Of a stretch of DNA of 64,000 bases, positions 1 through 10,523 are shown one piece after another. A model generated the notes under the pieces. The model saw only the letters and a program-made list of their open reading frames with translations, did no database searches and was not told the origin of the DNA. The first letter of the stretch is position 1. Each line of letters starts with the position of its first letter. Source of the DNA: Bradyrhizobium sp. LMTR 3 (GTDB lineage Bacteria > Pseudomonadota > Alphaproteobacteria > Rhizobiales > Xanthobacteraceae); contig NZ_MAXC01000046.1 of assembly GCF_001693485.1 (NCBI RefSeq), positions 372,001-436,000 on the forward strand, given 5' to 3'. Position numbers and translations under genes: made by a program.

Positions 1-1928
1 CGATGGACTGGATGGAGCAGGAGCAGGAGCGTGGCATCACGATCACCTCGGCTGCGACCACCGCGTTCTGGAACGGCAAGCGCCTGAACATCATCGACAC
101 GCCCGGCCACGTCGACTTCACCATTGAAGTCGAGCGTTCGCTGCGCGTGCTCGACGGCGCGGTATGCGTGCTCGATTCCAACCAGGGCGTCGAACCGCAG
201 ACCGAAACCGTCTGGCGCCAGGGCGACAAGTACAAGGTTCCGCGCATCGTCTTCGCCAACAAGATGGACAAGACCGGCGCCGACTTCTTCAAGTGTCTGG
301 CCGACATCGTCGACCGCCTCGGCGCCAAGCCGATCGCGATCCAGCTCCCGATCGGCGCCGAGAACAACTTCAAGGGCCTCGTCGATCTCGTGAAGATGCA
401 GGGCATCATCTGGAACGATGAATCGCTCGGCGCCAAGTTCGACTATGTCGACATCCCGGCCGACCTCGTCGACCAGGCCAAGGAATACCGCGAGAAGATG
501 GTGGAAGCCGCCGTCGAGCTCGACGACGACGCCATGGCCGCTTACCTCGACGGCAAGGAGCCGGACGAGGCGACGCTGAAGAAGCTGATCCGCAAGGCCG
601 TGCTGACCGGCGCGTTCTATCCGGTGCTGTGCGGCTCGGCGTTCAAGAACAAGGGCGTGCAGCCGCTGCTCGACGCCGTCGTCGACTACCTGCCGTCGCC
701 GATCGACGTGCCCGCGATCAAGGGTACCGACGATGACGGCAACGAAGTGGTGCGCAAGGCCGACGACAAGGAGCCGCTGGCTCTGCTCGCGTTCAAGATC
801 ATGGACGACCCGTTCGTCGGTACCATCACCTTCTGCCGCATCTATTCGGGCATCCTGCAGTCGGGCACCGGGGTCATCAATTCGACCCGCGAGAAGAAAG
901 AGCGTATCGGCCGCATGCTGTTGATGCATGCGAACAACCGCGAAGACATCAAGGAAGCCTATGCCGGCGACATCGTCGCACTGGCGGGCCTGAAGGAAGC
1001 GCGCACCGGTGATACGCTGTGCGACTCCGACAAGCCGGTGATTCTGGAAAAGATGGAATTCCCGGAGCCGGTGATCGAAATCGCGATCGAGCCGAAGTCG
1101 AAGGCCGACCAGGAAAAGCTCGGCGTCGCGTTGGCGAAGCTCGCTGCCGAAGATCCGTCGTTCCGCGTGTCGACCGACCAGGAGTCCGGCCAGACCATCT
1201 TGAAGGGCATGGGCGAACTCCATCTCGACATCAAGGTCGACATCCTGAAGCGCACCTACAAGGTCGATGCCAACATCGGCGCGCCGCAGGTGGCGTTCCG
1301 CGAGCGGGTCACCAAGCGCGCTGAAGTCAAGTACACGCACAAGAAGCAGACCGGCGGTACCGGTCAGTTCGCCGAAGTGTCGCTCATCGTGGAGCCGAAC
1401 GAGCCCGGCAAAGGCTACGAGTTCGAGTCCAAGATCGTCGGCGGTGCGGTGCCGAAGGAATACATCCCCGGCGTCGAAAAGGGCCTCAACAGCGTGATGG
1501 GCTCGGGCGTGGTCGCCGGCTTCCCGGTGGTCGACGTCAAGGTCCAGCTCGTCGACGGCAAGTACCACGACGTCGACTCGTCGGCGCTGGCCTTCGAAAT
1601 CGCATCGCGCGCGGCATTCCGCGAAGCGCTGCAGAAGGGCAAGTCTGTTCTGCTCGAGCCGATCATGAAGGTCGAGGTGGTGACCCCGGAAGACTATACC
1701 GGTTCGGTCATCGGCGACCTGAATTCCCGGCGCGGCCAGATCCAGGGCCAGGACATGCGGGGCAACGCCAACGTCATCAACGCGATGGTGCCGCTCATGA
1801 ACATGTTCGGGTACGTGAATAACCTGCGCTCGATGAGCCAGGGACGCGCGACCTTCACGATGCAATTCGATCACTACGCTGAAGCGCCGGCGAACGTGTC
1901 GGCAGAAGTCCAGAAGAAGTTTGCCTGA
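1..1928 (+). CDS. fusA: elongation factor G (partial, N-terminus outside window)
   Basis: Translational GTPase that drives ribosomal translocation and, with RRF, ribosome recycling. About 641 residues are visible; family members have about 690, so roughly the first 50 residues, including the P-loop (G1), lie upstream of the window. Visible GTPase motifs are the switch I segment RGITITSAATT, G3 DTPGHVDF, G4 NKMDKTGADF and the G5-type GSAFKNKGVQ. Domain II to V follow, including GMGELHLDI and the C-terminal EPIMKVEVVTPEDYTGSVIGDLN. An in-frame ATG at position 3 is internal, not the start. The reading frame runs to TGA 40 bases before tuf, the usual str-operon order. Confidence 0.98.
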   Translation, partial: MDWMEQEQERGITITSAATTAFWNGKRLNIIDTPGHVDFTIEVERSLRVLDGAVCVLDSNQGVEPQTETVWRQGDKYKVPRIVFANKMDKTGADFFKCLADIVDRLGAKPIAIQLPIGAENNFKGLVDLVKMQGIIWNDESLGAKFDYVDIPADLVDQAKEYREKMVEAAVELDDDAMAAYLDGKEPDEATLKKLIRKAVLTGAFYPVLCGSAFKNKGVQPLLDAVVDYLPSPIDVPAIKGTDDDGNEVVRKADDKEPLALLAFKIMDDPFVGTITFCRIYSGILQSGTGVINSTREKKERIGRMLLMHANNREDIKEAYAGDIVALAGLKEARTGDTLCDSDKPVILEKMEFPEPVIEIAIEPKSKADQEKLGVALAKLAAEDPSFRVSTDQESGQTILKGMGELHLDIKVDILKRTYKVDANIGAPQVAFRERVTKRAEVKYTHKKQTGGTGQFAEVSLIVEPNEPGKGYEFESKIVGGAVPKEYIPGVEKGLNSVMGSGVVAGFPVVDVKVQLVDGKYHDVDSSALAFEIASRAAFREALQKGKSVLLEPIMKVEVVTPEDYTGSVIGDLNSRRGQIQGQDMRGNANVINAMVPLMNMFGYVNNLRSMSQGRATFTMQFDHYAEAPANVSAEVQKKFA

Positions 1929-1930
1929 TT

Positions 1931-1953
1931 GTCGTTGGTTGCAAGCTAACGAC
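1931..1953 (+). other. short hairpin in the fusA-tuf spacer
   Basis: GTCGTT at 1931-1936 pairs with AACGAC at 1948-1953, with further partial pairing inside (GTT/AGC region). There is no T-tract, so it is not a classical terminator. It could be a processing or mRNA-stability element between fusA and tuf. Seen directly; the function is a guess. Confidence 0.35.
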
Positions 1954-1968
1954 TGAACGGAGAGTCAA

Positions 1969-3159
<1,191 letters not shown>

Positions 3160-3227
3160 GCGAATAGGGAATGGCGAGTAGCGAGTGGACCAGCTCCATT
3201 CGCTACTCGCTGCTCACCACTCGCCCT
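3160..3227. repeat. palindromic intergenic repeat, 'GCGAATGG' family, copy 1 (tuf-rpsJ spacer)
   Basis: The spacer after the tuf stop is built of GCGAATAG / GGCGAGTAGCGAGTGG on one side and CCATTCGCTACTCGC / CACTCGCC on the other, giving a long imperfect inverted repeat. Closely similar sequence recurs after rpsM (15748-15813) and after rpoA (17411-17481). Seen directly; family status and function are inferred. Confidence 0.75.
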
Positions 3228-3252
3228 ACGCGACAAAGAAAGACAAACGGCA

Positions 3253-3561
3253 ATGAACGGCCAAAATATTCGCATCCGTCTCAAGGCGTTCGACCATCGA
3301 ATCCTCGATACGTCGACCCGCGAGATCGTGAACACGGCGAAACGTACCGGTGCCCAGGTTCGCGGACCCATTCCGCTGCCCACCCGCATCGAGAAGTTCA
3401 CCGTCAACCGTTCGCCGCACGTCGACAAGAAGAGCCGCGAGCAATTCGAGATGCGCACCCACAAGCGCCTTCTCGACATTGTCGACCCGACCCCGCAGAC
3501 CGTCGACGCTTTGATGAAGCTCGATCTGGCCGCCGGTGTCGACGTCGAGATCAAGCTCTAA
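3253..3561 (+). CDS. rpsJ: 30S ribosomal protein S10
   Basis: Small-subunit protein of the head domain; in other bacteria it is also NusE, the NusB partner in rRNA antitermination. It has 102 residues, the family length. Recognisable segments are [18 protein letters not shown] at the N-terminus, GPIPLPT, and the [20 protein letters not shown] loop. It opens the S10 operon. The RBS is weak (ACGGCA), and the palindromic repeat sits just upstream. Confidence 0.99.
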
Positions 3562-3613
3562 GATTTTTTAGCTCGTCCGAATTTAGCGGACAGAAAGAAC
3601 AGGAAGCACGCCG

Positions 3614-4336
3614 ATGCGCTCCGGAGTGATCGCACAAAAGGTCGGGATGACGCGGGTCTTTACGGAGGCCGGCGAACATATCCCTGTGACCGTGCTGAAG
3701 CTGGGCAATTGCCAGGTGCTGGGCCACCGCACGACCGAAAAGAACGGTTACGTCGCGCTGCAGCTCGGTGCGGGCACCCGCAAGACCGTGTATCTGCCGA
3801 AGGCGGAGCGCGGCCAATTTGCCGCGGCCAAGGTCGAGCCCAAGCGGAAAGTCGCCGAATTTCGCGTCTCGGAAGATGCGCTGATTCCCGTTGGCGCCGA
3901 GATCCAGGCGGACCATTTTGTGGTCGGCCAGTTCGTCGACGTCACCGGCACCTCGGTTGGTAAGGGTTTTGCCGGCGGCATGAAGCGCTGGAATTTCGGC
4001 GGCCTGCGCGCCACCCACGGTGTGTCGGTTTCGCACCGTTCGATCGGTTCGACCGGCGGACGTCAGGATCCCGGCAAGACCTTCAAGAACAAGAAGATGC
4101 CCGGTCACATGGGTGTCGATCGCATCACCACGCTCAATTTGCGTGTGGTGCAGACCGACGTCGAGCGCGGTCTGATCCTGGTCGAGGGTGCCGTTCCCGG
4201 CTCCAAGGGCGGCTGGATCTCGGTGCGCGACGCCGTGAAGAAGCCGTTGCCGAAGGAAGCTCCGAAGCCCGGCAAGTTTAGGGTTGCTGGCGGTGAGCAG
4301 GCTGCTGCTGCGCCGGCCGAGCAGGAGGGCGCGTGA
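3614..4336 (+). CDS. rplC: 50S ribosomal protein L3
   Basis: Primary 23S rRNA-binding protein near the peptidyl-transferase centre. It has 240 residues, longer than the roughly 210 of E. coli because of an Ala/Glu-rich C-terminal tail (AAAAPAEQEGA). The family signature FAGGMKRWNFGGLRATHG and the HRSIGSTGGRQDPGKTFKNKKM loop are clear. An AGGAAG RBS precedes ATG 3614. The gene ends one base before rplD. Confidence 0.98.
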   Translation: MRSGVIAQKVGMTRVFTEAGEHIPVTVLKLGNCQVLGHRTTEKNGYVALQLGAGTRKTVYLPKAERGQFAAAKVEPKRKVAEFRVSEDALIPVGAEIQADHFVVGQFVDVTGTSVGKGFAGGMKRWNFGGLRATHGVSVSHRSIGSTGGRQDPGKTFKNKKMPGHMGVDRITTLNLRVVQTDVERGLILVEGAVPGSKGGWISVRDAVKKPLPKEAPKPGKFRVAGGEQAAAAPAEQEGA

Positions 4337-4337
4337 G

Positions 4338-4958
4338 ATGGAACTGAAAGTCACGACGCTTGAAGGTAAGGAAGCCGGATCGGTCCAGCTCTCGGACGCG
4401 ATCTTCGGTCTCGAGCCGCGCGCCGACATCATCCAGCGTTGCGTGCAATGGCAGCTCAACAAGCGCCAGGCCGGCACGCACAAGGCGAAGGGCCGCGCCG
4501 AAATCTGGCGCACCGGCAAGAAAATGTACAAGCAGAAGGGCACCGGCGGCGCCCGTCACGGCTCGGCCCGCGTGCCGCAGTTCCGCGGCGGTGGCCGTGC
4601 GTTCGGTCCGGTGGTTCGCTCCCACGCGACCGACCTGCCGAAGAAGGTGCGCGCACTGGCGCTCAAGCATGCGCTGTCGGCGAAAGCCAAGGACGGCGGC
4701 CTGGTCGTGATCGACAGCGCGCAGGTCAAGGAAGCCAAGACCAAGGCGCTTGTCGGCCATTTCAACGGCCTTGGGCTCACCAACGCGCTGATCATCGACG
4801 GTGCCGAGCTCAACAACGGTTTCGCGACCGCGGCCCGCAACATTCCGAACATCGACGTGCTGCCGATCCAGGGCATCAACGTCTACGACATTCTGCGCCG
4901 TCAGAAGCTCGTGCTGACGAAGGCGGCAGTCGATGCGCTGGAGGCGCGCTTCAAATGA
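4338..4958 (+). CDS. rplD: 50S ribosomal protein L4
   Basis: Large-subunit protein lining the exit tunnel; in gamma-proteobacteria it also represses its own operon. The start is the ATG at 4338, one base after the rplC stop, giving 206 residues (MELKVTTLEGKEAG...). Longer in-frame starts would run into rplC. Tunnel-loop sequence KKMYKQKGTGGARHGS and FRGGGRAFGP are typical. The stop overlaps the rplW start (ATGA at 4955), implying translational coupling. Confidence 0.98.
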   Translation: MELKVTTLEGKEAGSVQLSDAIFGLEPRADIIQRCVQWQLNKRQAGTHKAKGRAEIWRTGKKMYKQKGTGGARHGSARVPQFRGGGRAFGPVVRSHATDLPKKVRALALKHALSAKAKDGGLVVIDSAQVKEAKTKALVGHFNGLGLTNALIIDGAELNNGFATAARNIPNIDVLPIQGINVYDILRRQKLVLTKAAVDALEARFK

Positions 4959-5254
4959 AGAACATCGATCCGCGCCATTACGACGTGATCGTAGCCCCCG
5001 TCGTCACCGAAAAGGCGACGGTTGCATCCGAGCACAACAAGGTCGTGTTCAAGGTCGCCAGCAAGGCGACCAAGCCGCAAATCAAGGAAGCCGTCGAGAA
5101 GCTGTTCGACGTCAAGGTGAAGAGCGTGAATACACTGGTCCGCAAGGGCAAGACCAAGGTGTTCCGCGGCAATTTCGGTTCGCAGTCGGACGTCAAGCGG
5201 GCTGTCGTGACCCTCGAAGAGGGCCACCGCATCGACGTCACCACCGGACTATAA
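4955..5254 (+). CDS. rplW: 50S ribosomal protein L23
   Basis: Exit-tunnel rim protein and docking site for trigger factor and SRP. It has 99 residues from the ATG at 4955 (MKNIDPRHYDVIVAPVVTEK), overlapping the rplD stop by four bases. The central RKGKTKVFRGNFGSQSDVKRA loop is typical of the family. The long in-frame extension upstream lies inside rplD and is rejected. Confidence 0.98.
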   Translation: MKNIDPRHYDVIVAPVVTEKATVASEHNKVVFKVASKATKPQIKEAVEKLFDVKVKSVNTLVRKGKTKVFRGNFGSQSDVKRAVVTLEEGHRIDVTTGL

Positions 5255-5266
5255 GGCGACACAGCG

Positions 5267-6100
5267 ATGGCATTGAAAACATACAATCCGACGACGCCGG
5301 GCCAGCGCCAACTGGTGATGGTCGACCGTTCGGCGCTCTACAAGGGCAAGCCGGTGAAGGCGCTGACCGAGGGCAAGCTCGGCAACGGCGGCCGCAACAA
5401 CACCGGCCGCATCACCGTGCGCTTCCGCGGCGGCGGCCACAAGAAGGCCTACCGCCTGGTGGACTTCAAGCGGAACAAGGTCGACGTTCCCGCCGTCGTG
5501 GAGCGGCTGGAATATGATCCGAACCGCACCGCGTTCATCGCGCTGATCAAGTATCAGGACGGCGAGCAGGCCTACATCCTGGCGCCGCAGCGGCTGGCCG
5601 TGGGCGACACGGTGGTTGCCGGCAATTATGTCGACGTGAAGCCCGGCAACGTCATGCCGCTCGGCAACATGCCGGTCGGCACGATCGTCCACAACATCGA
5701 GATGAAGATCGGGAAGGGCGGCCAGATCGCCCGTTCCGCCGGTACCTACGCCCAGATCGTCGGCCGCGACCAGGAATACGTCATTCTGCGCCTGAACTCG
5801 GGCGAGCAGCGCCTGGTGCACGGCCGTTGCCGCGGCACCATCGGTGCGGTGTCGAACCCCGATCACATGAACATTTCGATCGGCAAGGCCGGCCGTACCC
5901 GTTGGCTGGGCTGGCGTCCGCATAACCGCGGCGTCGTCATGAACCCGATCGACCATCCGCACGGCGGCGGCGAAGGCCGCACCTCGGGCGGCCGCCACCC
6001 GGTCACGCCGTGGGGCAAGCCGACCAAGGGCAAGAAGACCCGTTCGAATAAGTCGACCAATCGATTCATCCTCCTAAGCCGCCACAAGCGGAAGAAGTAA
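5267..6100 (+). CDS. rplB: 50S ribosomal protein L2
   Basis: Highly conserved protein next to the peptidyl-transferase centre, needed for subunit association. It has 277 residues. The signature NPIDHPHGGGEGRTSGG, carrying the conserved histidine, lies near residues 225-242. N-terminal MALKTYNPTTPGQRQ and C-terminal basic KGKKTRSNKSTNRF are standard. It is 12 bases from rplW. Confidence 0.99.
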   Translation: MALKTYNPTTPGQRQLVMVDRSALYKGKPVKALTEGKLGNGGRNNTGRITVRFRGGGHKKAYRLVDFKRNKVDVPAVVERLEYDPNRTAFIALIKYQDGEQAYILAPQRLAVGDTVVAGNYVDVKPGNVMPLGNMPVGTIVHNIEMKIGKGGQIARSAGTYAQIVGRDQEYVILRLNSGEQRLVHGRCRGTIGAVSNPDHMNISIGKAGRTRWLGWRPHNRGVVMNPIDHPHGGGEGRTSGGRHPVTPWGKPTKGKKTRSNKSTNRFILLSRHKRKK

Positions 6101-6112
6101 GGAACGCCGGAC

Positions 6113-6391
6113 ATGGTTCGTTCAGTCTGGAAAGGCCCGTTCGTCGAAGCCTCTCTGCTCAAGAAGGCAGATGCTGCGCGCGCGTCCGGCCGTCACGACG
6201 TCATCAAGATCTGGAGCCGCCGCTCGACCATCCTGCCGCAGTTCGTCGGCCTGGTGTTCGGCGTCTACAACGGCCAGAAGCACGTGCCGGTCTCGGTCAA
6301 CGAGGAAATGGTGGGTCACAAGTTCGGCGAGTTCTCGCCGACCCGTACCTTCCATGGCCACTCTGGCGACAAGAAAGCCAAGAAGGCTTGA
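6113..6391 (+). CDS. rpsS: 30S ribosomal protein S19
   Basis: Head protein of the small subunit that pairs with S13 near the A site. It has 92 residues: MVRSVWKGPFVEASLLKKA, IKIWSRRSTILPQFVG and GHKFGEFSPTRTFHGH are all family-typical. It is tightly packed between rplB (12 bases) and rplV (10 bases). Confidence 0.99.
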   Translation: MVRSVWKGPFVEASLLKKADAARASGRHDVIKIWSRRSTILPQFVGLVFGVYNGQKHVPVSVNEEMVGHKFGEFSPTRTFHGHSGDKKAKKA

Positions 6392-6401
6392 GGAATAGAC
6401 G

Positions 6402-6788
6402 ATGAGCAAACCAAAGCGCGAACGTAGCCTCGCGGACAACGAGGCCAAGGCAGTCGCCCGGATGCTGCGCGTCAGCCCGCAGAAGCTCAATCTTGTCGCG
6501 CAGTTGATCCGCGGCCGGAAGGCGTCTGCTGCGCTCGCCGACCTGCAGTTCTCGCGCAAGCGGATCGCGGTCGACGTCAAGAAGTGCCTGGAATCGGCGA
6601 TCGCGAACGCCGAGAACAACCATGACCTCGAGGTCGACGATCTCGTCGTCGCCGAGGCCCATGTCGGCAACGGCATCGTCATGAAGCGTTTTTCGCCCCG
6701 CGGCCGTGGCCGTTCGGGCCGTATCTATAAACCGTTCTCGCACCTGACCATCGTGGTTCGTCAGGTCGAGGCCGAGGCAAGCGCTTAA
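6402..6788 (+). CDS. rplV: 50S ribosomal protein L22
   Basis: Exit-tunnel protein that contacts all 23S domains. It has 128 residues with a charged N-terminal extension (MSKPKRERSLADNEAKAV) before the conserved LRVSPQKLNLVAQLIRG. The beta-hairpin loop that lines the tunnel is in the KRFSPRGRGRSGRI segment near the C-terminus. An alphaproteobacterial form, a little longer than in E. coli. Confidence 0.98.
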   Translation: MSKPKRERSLADNEAKAVARMLRVSPQKLNLVAQLIRGRKASAALADLQFSRKRIAVDVKKCLESAIANAENNHDLEVDDLVVAEAHVGNGIVMKRFSPRGRGRSGRIYKPFSHLTIVVRQVEAEASA

Positions 6789-6807
6789 AGCGGCGCAGGA
6801 GAAAACG

Positions 6808-7512
6808 ATGGGTCAAAAGATCAATCCAATCGGACTGCGTCTCGGCATCAACCGCACGTGGGATTCGCGTTGGTTCGCCGGCAAGAACGAATACGGCAAG
6901 CTCTTGCATGAAGACGTCAAGATCCGCGAGATCCTGCACAAGGAGCTCAAGCAGGCGGCCGTCGCCCGCATCGTGATCGAGCGTCCGCACAAGAAGTGCC
7001 GCGTGACGATCCACTCGGCGCGTCCGGGCGTCGTGATCGGCAAGAAGGGCGCCGACATCGACAAGCTGCGCAAGCGGGTTGCCGACATCACGGCTTCCGA
7101 TGTCGTGATCAACATCGTCGAAATCCGCAAGCCCGAACTCGACGCCACCCTGGTTGCCGAATCGATTGCGCAGCAGCTCGAGCGCCGTGTCGCTTTCCGC
7201 CGCGCCATGAAGCGGGCGGTGCAATCGGCGATGCGTCTTGGCGCCGAAGGCATCCGCATCAACTGCTCGGGCCGTCTCGGCGGCGCCGAAATCGCGCGCA
7301 TGGAGTGGTATCGTGAGGGCCGCGTGCCGCTGCACACGCTGCGCGCCGACGTCGATTACGGCGTGGCGACGGCGTTCACGACGTTCGGCACCTGCGGTGT
7401 CAAGGTCTGGATCTTCAAGGGCGAAATCCTCGAGCACGATCCGATGGCCCAGGACAAGAAGATGGCCGAAGGCGATACCGCGCGTCCGCGCCGCGACACC
7501 GCCGCAGCGTGA
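6808..7512 (+). CDS. rpsC: 30S ribosomal protein S3
   Basis: Small-subunit head protein at the mRNA entry channel, with helicase-supporting activity together with S4. It has 234 residues. The KH domain motif RPGVVIGKKGADIDKL lies near residues 70-87, followed by the C-terminal domain with GRLGGAEIARMEWYREGRVPLHTLRAD. Starts MGQKINPIGLRLG. Confidence 0.99.
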   Translation: MGQKINPIGLRLGINRTWDSRWFAGKNEYGKLLHEDVKIREILHKELKQAAVARIVIERPHKKCRVTIHSARPGVVIGKKGADIDKLRKRVADITASDVVINIVEIRKPELDATLVAESIAQQLERRVAFRRAMKRAVQSAMRLGAEGIRINCSGRLGGAEIARMEWYREGRVPLHTLRADVDYGVATAFTTFGTCGVKVWIFKGEILEHDPMAQDKKMAEGDTARPRRDTAAA

Positions 7513-7542
7513 GACATTAGGAAGGTTTGAGGGCTCAAAGCC

Positions 7543-7956
7543 ATGATGCAACCAAAGAAAACGAAGTTCCGGAAGGCGCATAAGGGCCGTATCCACGGCG
7601 TTGCGACTTCGGGTGCGACGTTGTCGTTCGGCCAGTTCGGCCTGAAGGCGATGGCGCCCGAGCGCGTCACTGCCCGCCAGATCGAAGCCGCGCGCCGCGC
7701 GCTGACCCGCCACATGAAGCGCGCCGGCCGCGTCTGGATCCGCGTGTTCCCGGACGTGCCGGTGTCGAAGAAGCCCGCCGAAGTCCGCATGGGCTCCGGC
7801 AAGGGTACGCCGGAATTGTGGGTGGCGCGGGTCAAGCCCGGCCGGGTGATTTTCGAGATCGACGGCGTCAACGTGCAGACCGCGAAGGAAGCGCTCACGC
7901 TCGCCGCCGCCAAGCTGCCGATCAAGACGCGCTTCGTCGCGCGCATTGCGGAGTAA
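7543..7956 (+). CDS. rplP: 50S ribosomal protein L16
   Basis: Large-subunit protein that helps position A-site tRNA. It has 137 residues beginning MMQPKKTKFRKAHKGRIHG; the second Met (7546) is an equally possible start. The family segments FGQFGLKAMAPERVTARQIEAARRA and RMGSGKGTPELWVARVKPG are clear. Confidence 0.98.
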   Translation: MMQPKKTKFRKAHKGRIHGVATSGATLSFGQFGLKAMAPERVTARQIEAARRALTRHMKRAGRVWIRVFPDVPVSKKPAEVRMGSGKGTPELWVARVKPGRVIFEIDGVNVQTAKEALTLAAAKLPIKTRFVARIAE

Positions 7957-7961
7957 CCGTC

Positions 7962-8168
7962 ATGGCCCCGATGAAAGTTGAAGACATCCGCGCGATGAGC
8001 GACGACCAGAGGGAGGATGCCGTCCTCAATCTGAAGAAGGAACGCTTCAACCTGCGTTTCCAGCGCGCCACCGGGCAGTTGGAAAACACCTCGCGGCTGC
8101 GCGAAGCCCGCCGCGATATCGCCCGCATCAAGACCATCGCCGCGCAGGTTCGCGCGAAGAAGAAGTAA
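7962..8168 (+). CDS. rpmC: 50S ribosomal protein L29
   Basis: Small helical protein at the tunnel exit. It has 68 residues from ATG 7962 (MAPMKVEDIRAMSDDQ); the next Met at 7971 is an alternative. LRFQRATGQLENTSRLREARRDIARIKT is the L29 signature. It lies five bases after rplP; longer in-frame starts fall within rplP and are rejected. Confidence 0.97.
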   Translation: MAPMKVEDIRAMSDDQREDAVLNLKKERFNLRFQRATGQLENTSRLREARRDIARIKTIAAQVRAKKK

Positions 8169-8179
8169 GAGGCCGTATT

Positions 8180-8428
8180 ATGCCGAAACGTACCCTTCAG
8201 GGCGTGGTCGTGAGCGACAAGCAAGCCAAGACGGTGGTGGTGCGCGTCGATCGCCGCTTCACCCATCCGATCTACAAGAAGACGATCCGCCGCTCCAAGA
8301 ACTACCACGCGCATGACGAGAACGGCGAGTTCAAGCCGGGCGACATGGTGTGGATCGAGGAGAGCAAGCCGATCTCGAAGTTGAAGCGCTGGACCGTGGT
8401 CCGGGGCGAACAGAAGAAAACCGCCTGA
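8180..8428 (+). CDS. rpsQ: 30S ribosomal protein S17
   Basis: Primary 16S rRNA-binding protein with an OB fold. It has 82 residues: MPKRTLQGVVVSDKQAKTVVV, RRSKNYHAHDENGEFKPGD and IEESKPISKLKRWTVV are family signatures. An 84-base spacer follows before rplN, the largest in the S10/spc stretch, with no clear hairpin terminator. Confidence 0.98.
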   Translation: MPKRTLQGVVVSDKQAKTVVVRVDRRFTHPIYKKTIRRSKNYHAHDENGEFKPGDMVWIEESKPISKLKRWTVVRGEQKKTA

Positions 8429-8512
8429 GATTCGTTCGGCCTGGCCGGATGAGTAATCAGGAAAATTTTAGGCGCTAATTCGAGCGCATCAGAAAGAGGA
8501 CGAGGTGCATCA

Positions 8513-8881
8513 ATGATTCAGATGCAGACCAACCTCGACGTGGCCGACAATTCAGGCGCACGCCGTGTCATGTGCATCAAGGTGCTGGGGGGCTCCAAGC
8601 GCCGCTATGCCACCGTGGGCGACGTTATCGTCGTGTCGATCAAGGAAGCGATTCCGCGCGGCAAGGTGAAGAAGGGCGACGTGATGAAGGCCGTCGTGGT
8701 GCGGGTCCGCAAGGACATCCGCCGCGCCGACGGTTCGGTCATCCGCTTCGACCGCAACGCCGCCGTCTTGATCAACAACCAGTCGGAGCCGGTCGGCACC
8801 CGTATCTTCGGGCCGGTGCCGCGTGAGCTTCGCGCCAAGAACCACATGAAAATCATTTCGCTTGCGCCGGAGGTGCTGTGA
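8513..8881 (+). CDS. rplN: 50S ribosomal protein L14
   Basis: Intersubunit-bridge protein that contacts 16S rRNA; RsfS binds it to silence ribosomes in other bacteria. It has 122 residues: [31 protein letters not shown]. An AGAGGACGAGG purine-rich RBS region precedes it. Its stop overlaps the start region of rplX. Confidence 0.99.
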
Positions 8882-9187
8882 TGGCTGCCAAGATCCGGAA
8901 AGGTGACAAGGTCATGGTGATGACCGGTCGTGACAAGGGTCGCACCGGCGAAGTATTCGAGGTCCGCCCCGCCGAGAACAAGGCGCTGGTGCGCGGCGTC
9001 AACCTGGTGAAGCGTCACCAGAAGCAGACCCAGAACCAGGAAGGCGGCATCATCTCCAAGGAGTCGCCGATCCACCTGTCCAACCTCGCCTATGTCGGCA
9101 AGGACGGAAAGCCGACCCGCGTGGGCTTCAAGATTCAGGCTGATGGCAAGAAGGTACGCATTGCCAAGAGCTCGGGAGCAGAGATCG

Positions 9188-9195
<8 letters not shown>
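8881..9195 (+). CDS. rplX: 50S ribosomal protein L24
   Basis: Assembly-initiator protein for the large subunit. It has 104 residues from ATG 8881 ([20 protein letters not shown], a KOW motif). A GTG at 8878 is an alternative start three bases upstream. The start overlaps the rplN TGA and the end overlaps rplE by eight bases, so translation of the three is likely coupled. Confidence 0.98.
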
Positions 9196-9745
<550 letters not shown>

Positions 9746-9788
9746 GACGCAGCTAAGCCTCTCAAACGCGGAAACCCAGGAGCCAAGC

Positions 9789-10094
9789 ATGGCAAAGAAG
9801 AGTTCGATCGAGAAGAACAACCGGCGCAAGCGGATGGCCAAGAACGCCGCCCCGCAGCGTGCGAAGCTGAAGGCGATCATCGCCGACAAGACCAAGCCGA
9901 TGGAAGAGCGGTTTGCGGCGACGCTGAAGCTCGCCCAGATGCCGCGCAACTCGTCGACCACGCGGATTCGCAACCGCTGCGAGCTGACCGGCCGCCCGCG
10001 CTCGAACTACCGCAAGAACAAGCTTTCCCGCATCGCGCTGCGTGAACTCGGCTCCAAGGGCCTGGTTCCCGGGCTCGTGAAGTCGAGCTGGTAA
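9789..10094 (+). CDS. rpsN: 30S ribosomal protein S14 (zinc-free type)
   Basis: Head protein of the small subunit. At 101 residues and without CxxC pairs this is the long C-minus type that does not bind zinc, as in most proteobacteria. MAKKSSIEKNNRRKRMAKN and the C-terminal RCELTGRPRSNYRKNKLSRIALREL are typical. Confidence 0.98.
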   Translation: MAKKSSIEKNNRRKRMAKNAAPQRAKLKAIIADKTKPMEERFAATLKLAQMPRNSSTTRIRNRCELTGRPRSNYRKNKLSRIALRELGSKGLVPGLVKSSW

Positions 10095-10108
10095 GGAGGG
10101 TCGTCACG

Positions 10109-10507
10109 ATGTCAACGCACGATCCGATCTCCGATCTCATCACCCGCATCCGCAACGCGCAGATGCGTTCGAAGTCCAAGGTCTCGACCCCGGGCTCGAA
10201 GATGCGCGCCAGCGTGCTCGAAGTGCTGAAGGCCGAGGGCTACATCCGCGGCTATGCCAGCGTGGAGCATGCTTCGGGCCGCAGCGAACTCGAGATCGAG
10301 TTGAAGTATTTCGACGGCGAGCCCGTCATTCGCGAGATCGAGCGGGTCTCGAAGCCGGGCCGCCGGGTCTACGCTTCGGTGAAGAACCTGCCGCGCGTGA
10401 ACAACGGTCTCGGCATTTCGGTGTTGTCGACGCCGAAGGGAATCATGGCCGACCACGCCGCGCGAGACGCGAATGTGGGCGGCGAAGTTCTCTTCACGGT
10501 GTTCTGA
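10109..10507 (+). CDS. rpsH: 30S ribosomal protein S8
   Basis: 16S central-domain binder; in gamma-proteobacteria it is the autogenous repressor of the spc operon. It has 132 residues: MSTHDPISDLITRIRNAQ, KAEGYIRGY, KPGRRVYASVKNLPRVNNGLGISVLSTPKGIM. The AAGGAGG RBS at 10094-10100 is close to perfect. Confidence 0.98.
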   Translation: MSTHDPISDLITRIRNAQMRSKSKVSTPGSKMRASVLEVLKAEGYIRGYASVEHASGRSELEIELKYFDGEPVIREIERVSKPGRRVYASVKNLPRVNNGLGISVLSTPKGIMADHAARDANVGGEVLFTVF

Positions 10508-10523
10508 GGAAGGATTTTTAGCC

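Noticed and set aside
4439..4954. N-terminal extension of the L23 reading frame inside rplD
   Set aside because: It overlaps a certain gene and L23 starts with MKNIDPRHYD at 4955.
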